From contig DGKN01000216.1 in assembly GCA_002387005.1 (NCBI GenBank), positions 1 to 7,895 on the forward strand: DNA of 7,895 nucleotides. The letters are read 5' to 3'. The notes beneath the pieces are model-generated. The model had not been told where the DNA came from and did no database searches. It saw nothing but the letters and a program-made list of their open reading frames with translations. A program made the translations under genes and the position numbers. Shown piece by piece: positions 1-7,895 of the stretch. This stretch comes from Propionibacteriaceae bacterium UBA4569. GTDB taxonomy: Bacteria; Actinomycetota; Actinomycetes; Propionibacteriales; Propionibacteriaceae. Each line of letters begins with the position of its first letter. The first letter of the stretch is position 1.

Positions 1-242
1 CCGCGGCTACCGGGTGGGGCGGCGCCTGGTCCGGCTCCGAGCGGTTGCCCTCCCGGGGGGACTGAGTCTCACCGAGCGCCTATGCATGGCAAGGGCCGGC
101 CTGAGGTGGTGATCTAGGGCATCAGACTCATGGCATGGGGCGGTATCTTCAGGGTCGATCAACAAGCTATCAACAACGAAATGCCTTGTCACGGGACTGG
201 CCGGGGCTCATTCTGCTGCGCCCGCGCGGGAGCTATCAACAA
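1..242. other. Left-edge region without a recognisable gene
   Basis: I see no convincing coding sequence here. A 61-codon minus-strand frame (192 to 7, GTG start) gives an arginine- and proline-rich product I cannot match to a family, and short plus-strand frames entering from the left edge end within about 115 bases. The only structure I can support is a set of short direct repeats between 158 and 242, listed separately. The stretch lies downstream of the decayed AlbA_2-type gene and could hold the end of an accessory element, but nothing proves that. Confidence 0.4.
158..242. repeat. Short direct repeats ATCAACAA / AGCTATCAACAA
   Basis: The 12-mer AGCTATCAACAA occurs at 165-176 and again at 231-242, 66 bases apart. 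Its 8-base core ATCAACAA occurs a third time at 158-165. The second 12-mer ends just beside the stop codon of the AlbA_2-type remnant (243-245). The repeats could be recombinase arm-type sites, a deletion scar or chance. No tRNA or other classic attachment target lies next to them. The identity is seen directly; any function is inference. Confidence 0.4.
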
Positions 243-807
243 TCAACGCTGGGGATCGGCCCAGAAGGGCACGTACCGCATGCTGCGCCGGCCGGCGGTG
301 GGATCGCGGGGGCACGACGACGCCCCCTCGATTGCTTCCTTGAGGATTCTGGACGCCCGGGCCTTGTTGCGCTCCTGCATTCCGAATGGTCAAGTCCAAC
401 AGTTGCGTGACATCGCCTGGTTCGAGACCGTCCAGGGCAACGCCGCGTTCGAACTGCTTCGAACCGAGACGCTTCCAGAGTCTCCGCTCGTACTCGGGGT
501 TGTCCGTGAGCAGCTTCTTGTAGCTGTCGACGCGGATGAAGGCACGCCCCTTGAACTTCACCGGATTGTGGTGCGCCGCCTCGACGCGGAGAACCACCGC
601 ACGACCCTCGGGGTAGGGGGCAGAGCCGAACCGGGGCTCGACCTGAGGGTCAACAGCCCTCGTGAGCCAGGGGATTAGGTCTTCGCTTCCCTTCTTTGAA
701 CTCCAGGGGTCGAAATCCGTGCCCACCGGGTCATGGGTCGCGTCGTCGACGCCCCACAGCATGAACGCCGCTTCGCGGGGGTCTGCCACGAGTTTGGTTG
801 ACGCGCG
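243..807 (-). pseudogene. Decayed AlbA_2 / Schlafen-type ATP-binding protein gene
   Basis: On the minus strand from about 807 to 390 the frame encodes most of an AlbA_2 (Schlafen-like, formerly AAA_4) domain. Visible family features are the MLWGVDDATH strand-turn, then VGTDFDP, KKGSEDL, WLTR, the hydrophobic strand RAVVLRV, NPVKFKG, FIRVDSYKK and NPEYERRLW. The first half of the domain is missing: an in-frame TAA lies at 808-810 and the first usable start is GTG at 789, already inside the domain. Near 390 the homology jumps to another frame, which reads FGMQERNKARASRILKEA and ends MRYVPFWADPQR at a TGA (243-245), resembling the normal C-terminus of these proteins. The large middle part between the two is absent. 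So the gene has lost its 5' end and its middle, and the remaining pieces are out of frame. Full-length relatives occur widely near mobile elements and defence genes. The AlbA_2 assignment is firm; matching the tail to the same family is from memory and less sure. Confidence 0.7.
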
Positions 808-851
808 TTATCGCGTGGTGGCATCCGGGTTGCTTTGCCTGTCGGGGTAGT
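808..851. other. Short gap between AlbA_2 remnant and antitoxin gene
   Basis: No gene and no strong terminator. A 7-base inverted repeat (812-818 with 857-863) spans 38 bases and overlaps the antitoxin stop codon; there is no T-run on the minus strand after it, so I do not call it a terminator. This is where the missing 5' part of the AlbA_2-type gene should be, so the boundary is probably an old deletion or insertion edge. Confidence 0.35.
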
Positions 852-1151
852 TCACGCCACGCGTGCTGCAAGCTCGTCCAGATCCGAACGGATCCGTGCC
901 AGCAGCGATCGCGGGTCAGTGTTGTGGTCGCTCAACTCGTGCAGCAGCAGGTCGCGGGCCAGCGTGGACGCCGGAACTCCTCGCTCTTCGGCGACGCGCG
1001 CCAAGGCGGCGAATTCATCGTCGTTGAGGCGCACCTGCAGCGTCTTTGACCTGCCGTGTCCGCGGGTGACCTTAGTGCCGGGCTTCATTTCGGCGTCCTT
1101 GTTCTGTTCGCTGGCCGTGGCCTCGGCGGCGATCAGCTCGTCAATCCTCAT
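852..1151 (-). CDS. Ribbon-helix-helix (CopG/BrnA-like) antitoxin
   Basis: A 99-residue protein with a clear ribbon-helix-helix DNA-binding core at about residues 35-69: the strand SKTLQVRLNDDE followed by helices FAALARVAEERG and ASTLARDLLLHEL. Antitoxins of this class bind their toxin and repress the shared promoter as dimers. The N-terminal 30 residues are charged and probably flexible; the C-terminal helix (about residues 78-99) could contact the toxin. The start is ATG at 1149-1151, supported by a strong AGGAGG site six bases upstream. It overlaps the end of the upstream toxin gene by 11 bases, so both are read from one message with the toxin first, the arrangement known for BrnT/BrnA. 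Ribbon-helix-helix fold: sure. Antitoxin role: inferred from the neighbour. It could be a CopG-type regulator of another toxin family. Confidence 0.78.
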   Translation of the reverse strand: MRIDELIAAEATASEQNKDAEMKPGTKVTRGHGRSKTLQVRLNDDEFAALARVAEERGVPASTLARDLLLHELSDHNTDPRSLLARIRSDLDELAARVA

Positions 1152-1482
1152 CAGTGGCCTCCTCTTGATACCTGCGTTGGTCGGTGCTGTTCGACCGCCA
1201 CGCGTTCACGCCCCACGTCACGGCGTCGTCCGGCAGGGCGATCACTGTCACCAGCGTCTGCAGCGAATGCGACCAGCCGATCACTCGGATCGTCCGACCA
1301 GACTCCGACGCCGGGTCTGGGTCGATCACCAGCCGGTTAGGGTCGGCGTACGCCTCGTCGGCCCATTGGGGCGTCATGTCGTGCTTGGCGATGTAGTCGC
1401 GGCGGTGGCGCCAGTCCAGTTCGTCCTGCACACCCCAACTGTATTGCATGTGTAGTACGGAAGGGAAATGTTCGTTGGTCAC
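1141..1482 (-). CDS. BrnT-like toxin of a toxin-antitoxin pair
   Basis: A 113-residue protein that I read as a divergent BrnT-like (RelE-superfamily) ribonuclease toxin. Features in BrnT order are the AKHDM segment (the KHG region of BrnT), an EAYADP turn, a strand with RTIRVIGWSHS (the R-x-IG-x-S region), a hydrophobic strand LVTVIAL, and a C-terminal segment NAWRSNSTDQRRYQEE resembling the family's ISAR...ERRxY end. BrnT toxins cleave RNA and stop growth when not bound by BrnA. The given start is GTG at 1480-1482, which overlaps the stop of the integrase remnant as GTGA; ATG at about 1449-1451 (MQYSWG) is an alternative nearer the conserved part. The following gene is a ribbon-helix-helix protein overlapping by 11 bases, which supports the toxin reading. 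The core looks intact. Family assignment is by pattern only; another small actinobacterial toxin family is possible. Confidence 0.55.
   Translation of the reverse strand: MTNEHFPSVLHMQYSWGVQDELDWRHRRDYIAKHDMTPQWADEAYADPNRLVIDPDPASESGRTIRVIGWSHSLQTLVTVIALPDDAVTWGVNAWRSNSTDQRRYQEEATDED
1158..1163 (-). promoter_or_regulatory. Ribosome binding site of the antitoxin gene
   Basis: Read on the minus strand this is AGGAGG, six bases before the ATG at 1151. It lies inside the last codons of the toxin gene. It is stronger than anything visible before the toxin start, which would favour antitoxin over toxin synthesis from a shared transcript. That consequence is inference. Confidence 0.6.
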
Positions 1483-2087
1483 GAGGCGCTCGCCTTCCGT
1501 GCCATCTCGGACAAGTGTTTAGCGATCTCGCGGTCCCGGTCCGCAGCAGCGTGCTGGTAGATGATCGCCATGGCAGGCGTCGCATGGCAGAGGCGCCCCA
1601 TCAGCTCCGAGAGCGTCGCCCCCGACTGCGCAGTCAGCACCGCGCCGGTGTGGCGCAGGTGGTGGAACTTTAGGTCATCCCGCCCTGCCTTGGCGCAGGC
1701 TCGGTGCCAAGCGCGCAAGAAGGTCGACGGCCGAATGTTGCGCCCGTCATCGGACGCAAGAGCAGGGCGTTCTGCCCCGGCGAAACGTAGGTCGCCAGGT
1801 GGCGTCGCAGGTCGGGAATGAAGTGGCTGGATGCCACGCGACGCTTGCCGGCCTTCGTCTCGGGTGGGCCGATCACCACCTCACCGGCCACCCAAGACGC
1901 CCCGCTGTACATGGACAAGCCCCACCTCAAGATCGATCTCCTTGCGTCGCAGCTCGGCCACCTCGCCGTAGCGCAGCGCACACCAGGCGCCCAGCAGAAC
2001 GGCAGCACGCCACTTGTCGAGCATCGCCACCACGATCCGGTGAAGCTCGTCGAGGGTGGCCGGGGTGATGTGGTTGCGCAACAGCAT
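1479..2087 (-). pseudogene. Tyrosine recombinase (phage/ICE-type integrase), frameshifted and 5'-truncated
   Basis: Three minus-strand stretches together rebuild the catalytic domain of a tyrosine recombinase. From 2087 to about 1903 comes LDELHRIVVAMLDKW and ALRYGEVAELRRKEIDL with the first catalytic arginine. From about 1900 to 1762, in a second frame, comes VAGEVVIGPPETKAGKRR. From about 1760 to 1479, back in the first frame, comes SDDGRNIRPSTFLRAWHRA, the HxxR motif in HHLRHTGAVLTA, RLCHATPAMA (Cys in place of the usual Gly/Gly-His pattern: LCH for LGH) and the catalytic tyrosine in IIYQHA. The first shift looks like one extra base in a C-run at 1900-1903, the second like one missing base near 1758-1760, so they compensate; a TGA at 1881-1883 closes the first frame between them. 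The N-terminal arm-binding and core-binding domains are missing, as the homology begins only about 20 codons into the catalytic region, close to the BREX promoter region. The stop overlaps the toxin start. The truncation argues for a true pseudogene even if the frameshifts are sequencing errors. Confidence 0.82.
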
Positions 2088-2239
2088 CTGGTTACGGGAA
2101 GTGTCGGGTGGGCCCGCTAGGGTCGGGGTGGGAGTAGACAGACGCAATGGGGCTCGCAGCGTGCCTGAAAGCTGGCGCGCCGGCCGTGGTATCGCGATCG
2201 GCTGATGAGAGCCTGACGACGACCCGAAGGGGAGGATCG
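2088..2239 (+). promoter_or_regulatory. Intergenic region expected to carry the BREX promoter
   Basis: About 150 bases separate the recombinase remnant from brxA, and the two read away from each other. The BREX operon must be transcribed from here or from further upstream. TAGGGT at 2118-2123 resembles an actinobacterial -10 box but has no good -35 partner at normal spacing. Two perfect 8-base palindromes occur, GGCGCGCC at 2174-2181 and ATCGCGAT at 2191-2198; they could be operator half-structures or chance in GC-rich DNA. No regulator gene such as the WYL-domain BrxR seen next to some BREX loci is present in the window. The region also contains the missing N-terminal part's position for the recombinase, but I see no homology to it. 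Confidence 0.35.
2227..2236 (+). promoter_or_regulatory. Ribosome binding site that sets the brxA start
   Basis: The purine-rich stretch AAGGGGAGGA ends about four bases before ATG at 2240. It favours this start over the in-frame ATG at 2147, whose extra 31 residues do not look like BrxA. Confidence 0.6.
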
Positions 2240-2875
2240 ATGAACGACGCAGCAGCATCGGTGGCCCCCGTGCGCTATGCGTTGTCCTTCACCACGGGCA
2301 CTCTTCTGTCTCGCGAGGCCGCACTGCTTGCGCCGTTGTACGTCCAGCACCGTAAGTGGGAAACGGTCCGCCGCTTGGCTGTGGACAGCAACCTGCTGCA
2401 GGTTCGAACCCACAGCACTGGGATCCGCCTCGTTCGGGAGACGGTCAAGCGTCTTTCGGTATTGACCGACGACGAGGTGGCCTTGGTGACTGAGGTCACC
2501 GCGTCCGAGAGGAACTACCTGATGTGGGCCGCCGCCTGCCGCCGGTACGAGCTGATCGGGGAGTTCGCGGAGGAAGTCCTGCGCGAGCGGTTCCTGCTCC
2601 TGGCCCCCACGCTGGATCATCACGACTTCGATGGCTTCGTTCGGAGTAAGGCGTTGTGGCACGACGAAGTGGCAGAGATCAAAGACTCGACGTTACGGAA
2701 GTTGAGGTCGAATGTGCTCCGGATGTTGAAGGAGGCAGCGTTGCTGTCGGAGGGTGGGCGCATCATGCCCGCCTTGTTGTCGGAGCGACTCTCTGTTGCG
2801 CTGGGCTCCCGTACGCCAAGTGACCTGCGATTCTTCCCGATACGGCCGATGGCTGGAGAGGCGACCGCGCTGTGA
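2240..2875 (+). CDS. brxA: BREX protein BrxA (DUF1819)
   Basis: A 211-residue protein of the BrxA family (DUF1819), a small, mostly helical protein of BREX phage-defence systems that binds DNA in studied cases; its exact role in defence is not settled. Family signatures are YALSFTTGTLLSREA near the N-terminus, APLYVQHRKW, the stretch NLLQVRTHSTGIRLVRETVK, WAAACRRYELIGEFAEEVLR in the middle, and KLRSNVLRMLKEAALL with IMPALLSERL toward the C-terminus. Length is normal for the family. I start it at ATG 2240 because of the good ribosome binding site and because homology begins just after it. It is the first gene of the BREX operon and its TGA overlaps the GTG start of brxB, so the two are translationally coupled. 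The divergent recombinase remnant lies directly upstream. No sign of damage. Confidence 0.92.
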   Translation: MNDAAASVAPVRYALSFTTGTLLSREAALLAPLYVQHRKWETVRRLAVDSNLLQVRTHSTGIRLVRETVKRLSVLTDDEVALVTEVTASERNYLMWAAACRRYELIGEFAEEVLRERFLLLAPTLDHHDFDGFVRSKALWHDEVAEIKDSTLRKLRSNVLRMLKEAALLSEGGRIMPALLSERLSVALGSRTPSDLRFFPIRPMAGEATAL

Positions 2876-3471
2876 TCCCCAAGACACTGCCCGAGCAGGA
2901 GGAGCACCTGGTCGCGGTTCTCAGGGGCAATCGCTTCTTGCAGATGGAAGGCCTGGGCAATGAGGTTCCCTTCTTCATCTACCCCTATCTGCCCGAGGCG
3001 GCGCTTGATGTGGCAAGGGCGAAGAAGCGGGTCAAGAACCGGCTAGCCGCCGTTGGAGTGAAGGTCTTCGAGATCAACCTGTACGACTTGTCGGTCGAGT
3101 TGCTGAAGGGGCGGAAGGTCTGGGATCGGGTGTTGGCGGTCGAGCCCGACCAGGACAAGGCCGACTTCCGCGAACTGCTGCAGGGCATGCTCGACCCGCA
3201 GCTCCACATCGCCCCGGCGATCCGAGACCGACTGGCGCAGGAGGAGTTCGACATCTTCTTCCTCACCGGTATCGGTGAGGTGTTCCCTTACATCCGCTCC
3301 CACAACGTGCTGAATAATCTGCAGTCGGTGGTCAAGGGAAAGCCGATGCTGATGTTCTTCCCGGGCCGCTATGAGCAGTCCGACACCTTAGGCTCGTCGC
3401 TGGTGTTGTTCGGCCGACTCAAGGACGACCAGTACTACCGAGCCAAGAACATTTTGGAACAGGAGGCGTGA
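2872..3471 (+). CDS. brxB: BREX protein BrxB (DUF1788)
   Basis: A 199-residue protein of the BrxB family (DUF1788), a core BREX component of unknown biochemical activity, required for defence in the type 1 systems examined. Recognisable family segments are VPFFIYPYLPE near residue 35, EINLYDLSVELL, and the most conserved block in the second half: FFLTGIGEVFPYIRSHNVLN, then LMFFPGRYEQS and LVLFGRLKDDQYYRAKNI close to the C-terminus. The start is GTG at 2872, giving a 4-base GTGA overlap with the end of brxA; a GGAGAGG site lies about ten bases upstream at 2855-2861. The next gene, brxC, follows after four bases. The length is typical and the frame intact. BrxB normally sits between brxA and brxC, exactly as here. 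Confidence 0.93.
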   Translation: MIPKTLPEQEEHLVAVLRGNRFLQMEGLGNEVPFFIYPYLPEAALDVARAKKRVKNRLAAVGVKVFEINLYDLSVELLKGRKVWDRVLAVEPDQDKADFRELLQGMLDPQLHIAPAIRDRLAQEEFDIFFLTGIGEVFPYIRSHNVLNNLQSVVKGKPMLMFFPGRYEQSDTLGSSLVLFGRLKDDQYYRAKNILEQEA

Positions 3472-3475
3472 GCTG

Positions 3476-6400
3476 ATGCAGCTTGACCAGATCTTCGCCA
3501 AGGACATCCAGCGCCCGATCGAGGGCGTCATCAAGGCTGATGACGCTGCCCATCTGGCCACTGAGGTCGACGAGTATGTGCTGACCAACGAGGCCGCCAA
3601 GGGGTTGGAGATCCTGCTGGAGGAGTACACCTCCTACACCAACGGCAACGGCGTGTGGATCTCCGGCTTCTTCGGCTCTGGTAAGTCGCACATGCTCAAG
3701 ATGCTCGCCCACCTCTTGGGCGACGTCGAAGGACAGGACTTTTCGCGCCAGAACGTCTCCGACAACTTCCGATCGAAGGCTCCTGACGCTTTCCTTCCGG
3801 GACTGCTGAACAAGGCAGACCGGATCCCCGCCAAGAGCCTGCTGTTCAACATCGACCAGAAGGCCACCCTGATCAGCAAGGACCAGAACGACGCCCTGCT
3901 CAAGGTTTTCGTCAAGGTCTTCGACGAGTCTCAGGGCTACTACGGCAACCAAGGCCACGTCGCTCGCTTCGAGCGTCAGCTCGACAATCGGGGCCAGTAT
4001 CAGGCCTTCCAGGAGGCGTTCGAGCGCATCTCCGGTATCCCGTGGGCCCAGGGGCGCGAACAGACAGCGCTCGAAGGGCCGAGCATCGATCGTGCCTTCA
4101 CCGAAGTCGACGGCAAGGCCCACAGCGGGGTCATCCAGCAGTACAGCGCCTCGTACTCGGTCTCGATCGAGGACTTCGCCGACCAGGTCAAAGCCTGGCT
4201 GGACAAGCAGTCAGACCCGACCTTTCGCCTGAACTTCTTCGTCGACGAGGTGGGTCAGTTCATGGGATCAGACACCAAGCTGATGCTCAACCTGCAGACC
4301 ATCGCAGAGTCCCTCAACACCAAGTGCGGCGGCCGGGCATGGGTATTCGTGACCAGCCAGGAAGACATGGAGAAGGTCCTCGGCGACCGCACCCGCCAGC
4401 AGGGCAACGACTTCTCCAAGATCCAGGCCCGGTTCAAGACCCGGCTGAAGCTGACCAGCGCCGATGTTGAGGAGGTCATTCGCAAGCGGCTGCTGGAGAA
4501 GAACGACGTCGGCGTTGGTGCGCTGTCGGTGATCCACGCCGAGCAGCACGCCAACTTCAAGACCCTGTTCAATTTCGTCGACGGGGCCAAGAGCTACCGC
4601 AACTACACCGACGAAGCGCACTTCGTCGGCACCTACCCGTTCGTCAGCTACCAGTTCCCGCTGTTCCAGGCCGCCATCGAGGGCATCTCCGATCACAACG
4701 TCTTCGAGGGGCGCAACAGCTCGGTCGGTGAGCGTTCGATGCTCGGCGTCGTCCAGCAGGTCGCCAAGGACATCGGCAACGTCGAGGTCGGCCGTCTCGC
4801 CACGTTCGACAGCATGTTCGCCGGCATCCGTGCCTCCCTGAAATCGGCAGCCCAGCGCTCGATCGACGTCGCCGAACGCAACCTCGACAACCCCCTCGCG
4901 ATCCGGCTGCTCAAGGCGCTGTTCCTGGTCAAGTACGTCGAGAGCTTCCAGGCGACACCCCGCAACCTCACGGTGCTGGTGTACGACCGGTTCGGCCTCG
5001 ACCTGCCAGCGCTGTCGGAGCAGGTCAAGGAAGCACTGACCGCTCTGGAGACGCAGACGTACGTTCAGCGCAGCGGCAACACCTACGAGTACCTGACCAA
5101 CGAAGAGCAGGTCATCGAGGAGGAGATCAAGAACGTCGACATCGACGGCTCCGAGGTCAGCGGTCGGTTGTTCAGGATTCTGTCCGGCGATGTCATCAAG
5201 ACCAGCAAGATCCGCTACGCCAAGAACGGGCAGGACTTCCCGTTCGGCTTCAAGCTCGACGACCAGGCGCACGGCTCCCAGAAGGAGCTGTCGGTCCACT
5301 TCATCTCCCCGGAGTACCCCTACTCGCCTGAAGAGATCCGGATGCACAGCGCAGGCAAGGACGAGCTGCTCGTCATCCTCGAGTCCGATGCCCGGGTGCT
5401 GTCGGATCTGCGGCTGTTGATCAAGACCGAGAAGTACATCAAGCGCAAGCAGGGCACTTCGATCTCGGCCATCGAAGGCCAGATCCTGCAGACCAAGGGT
5501 GCGCAGAACACCGGGCGGGAGAAGGAGCTGATTGAGCGGGTCAGGGCCTCGGTCGGCAAGTCCACCCTGGTCATCAACGCCGCTGACATCAGCTCCAGCT
5601 CGCAGGACGCGCTGGTCCGGGTGACCGACGGTTTTCAGGAGTTGATCAGCCGCACCTACACCCAGCTCAAGCTGCTCGACGGCCGAACGTACAGCGAGCA
5701 GCAGGTCGCCGGGGCAGCCAACCCCGACAGCGGCCTGTTTGACGCCTCCGAGTCCAGCAAGCTCTTCGCGCCGTCCGAGGAGGTGCTGTCCTTCGTCCTA
5801 CGCAAGGAGGCACTAGGCGAACAGGTCACGGTGAAGACCATCGTCGACAGCCTCACGGCCAAGCCCTACGGCTGGGACCTGGCCTCGATCGAAGTCCTGA
5901 TCGCAAACCTGATCGGGAGCTCCAAGGTCACTCTCACCGTGGACGGCAACCTCCTCAAGCGTTCCGAAGTCGCCACGGCGCTGCGCAACACCCAGAAGCA
6001 CGCCCACGCCGTGGTGTCGCCGCAGAAGACCTTTGACGAGCGTAGGGTTGCAGCCTTCCGAAAGTTCTGCACCGACTTCTTCGACGAGCCCAACGCCCCC
6101 AAGGACCCGCTGGAGTTGGGCCGCCACGGCGCTGACAAGCTGAAGGCCAAGCGCGACGAGCTCAAGGCCACGATCACCAGTTCCAAGTACCCGTTCGTCA
6201 GCCAGCTCTCTGGCCCGATCGACCTGCTCGACCAAGTGGTCGGCAGGCCGAACGACTGGTACCTGGCCGACTTCAACCTCGGCGACGATCTGCTCGACGC
6301 CAAGGAATCGATCATCGACCCGATCCAGGCGTTTCTGGGCGGCGGCCAGAAGGCGATCTACGACGATTCCCTCGTACTGCTGACCACTCACAGTGGCAAC

Positions 6401-6640
6401 CTTGGCTACCTGCCGTCCGGCGGCGACGCCACGGTGCGTGCTGCCCTGGACGACCCGAATGCGTTCCGCGGAAGCAAGATGGCCCAGCTCAAGCGGGCCA
6501 CCGACCAGCTGCGCGCTCAGATCGACCAGGTCGTCGCTGCCAACCGCGCCAGGGTCATCGAGGCGATTGAGGGACGCAAGGCCGAAATCGAGCAGAGCGC
6601 CTTCTACGCGAAGGCAACTCCCGACGCCCAGACGAGAGTG

Positions 6641-6661
<21 letters not shown>
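3476..6661 (+). CDS. brxC: BREX P-loop ATPase BrxC, 3' end missing
   Basis: The large ATPase of BREX systems. About 1,062 codons are present. Residues 64-71 form the Walker A motif GFFGSGKS (Lys70, Ser71), residues 254-262 contain the Walker B segment FFVDEVGQF (Asp257, Glu258), and WVFVTSQ at 289-295 is a sensor-like strand. The start is typical ([20 protein letters not shown]). Residues about 1002-1045 look like a coiled coil rich in Arg, Glu, Gln and Ala. ATG at 3476 has AGGAGG at 3461-3466 with nine bases of spacing and begins four bases after brxB. BrxC proteins I recall are roughly 1,100-1,250 residues, so a C-terminal part is missing: after about residue 1056-1062 the sequence becomes the reverse strand of rpoC. 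The frame stays open to the window edge, but codons after 6661 are not BrxC. BrxC is thought to be the motor or assembly ATPase working with the PglX methyltransferase and PglZ. The end coordinate is approximate. Confidence 0.93.

Positions 6662-7895
<1,234 letters not shown>

Noticed and set aside
130..678. 182-codon plus-strand open frame
   Set aside because: It runs opposite the AlbA_2 remnant, whose minus-strand translation carries clear family motifs; the plus-strand product has none.
812..863. Inverted repeat as a possible terminator after the antitoxin gene
   Set aside because: Only seven paired bases with a 38-base loop and no T-run; it also overlaps the antitoxin stop codon.
2118..2123. 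TAGGGT as a firm -10 box for brxA
   Set aside because: No matching -35 element at usual spacing; such words are common in GC-rich DNA, so I mention it only inside the intergenic entry.
2147..2239. Longer BrxA start at ATG 2147
   Set aside because: No ribosome binding site of note, the extra residues do not resemble BrxA, and ATG 2240 has a good purine-rich site.
2401..2411. tRNA-like T-loop word GGTTCGAACCC
   Set aside because: It lies inside the conserved NLLQVRTHSTG block of brxA, and no acceptor or anticodon stems can be formed around it.
3419..4123. 234-codon minus-strand open frame
   Set aside because: Antisense to the end of brxB and the start of brxC, including the conserved Walker A region; a shadow frame.
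4268..5347. 359-codon minus-strand open frame
   Set aside because: It lies wholly inside brxC, is in the antisense phase that stays open in GC-rich genes, and its product is a monotonous Leu/Val/Asp-rich string with no family resemblance.
5813..6640. C-terminal extension of the rpoC open frame
   Set aside because: These 275 or so codons are the exact antisense of brxC and show no RpoC features.

Overview
The window is high-GC DNA from an actinobacterium (Actinomycetota). The best taxonomic evidence is the RNA polymerase beta' fragment at the right end, whose sequence around the catalytic NADFDGDQM motif is of actinobacterial type (for example [17 protein letters not shown]). A placement near Propionibacteriales is only an impression.

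There are three blocks. (1) Positions 1-2087 are an eroded mobile or defence-island segment read on the minus strand. From right to left it holds a tyrosine recombinase pseudogene (two compensating frameshifts, no N-terminal domains), a BrnT-like toxin gene, an overlapping ribbon-helix-helix antitoxin gene, and a decayed AlbA_2/Schlafen-type gene that has lost its 5' end and its middle. The first 242 bases hold no recognisable gene, only short direct repeats. (2) Positions 2240 to about 6661 on the plus strand are the start of a BREX phage-defence operon: brxA (DUF1819), brxB (DUF1788) and most of brxC (large P-loop ATPase). The genes are tightly coupled (GTGA overlap, then a 4-base gap). The order fits type 1 BREX; type 5 cannot be excluded. 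The expected downstream genes (pglX methyltransferase, pglZ, brxL) are absent because brxC is interrupted. (3) From 6641 to the end is an internal fragment of rpoC on the minus strand, facing brxC.

The most important observation is the brxC/rpoC junction at 6641-6661. Both genes lose their 3' ends at the same point and collide tail to tail. RpoC stops matching its family right after the bridge helix, before the trigger loop, so this copy could not make a working polymerase. A 21-base stretch at the junction reads sensibly as both genes. The simplest explanation is a chimeric join made by assembly; a real inversion or a duplicated rpoC fragment is the alternative. The reading frames of both genes stay open across the join, so automatic gene callers may predict long false fusion proteins.

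Functionally, the BREX proteins would act together to block phage replication and mark self DNA by methylation. The neighbouring recombinase, toxin-antitoxin pair and AlbA_2 remnant suggest the BREX operon sits in a turnover hotspot for accessory defence genes. I found no CRISPR array, tRNA, rRNA or insertion-sequence ends.
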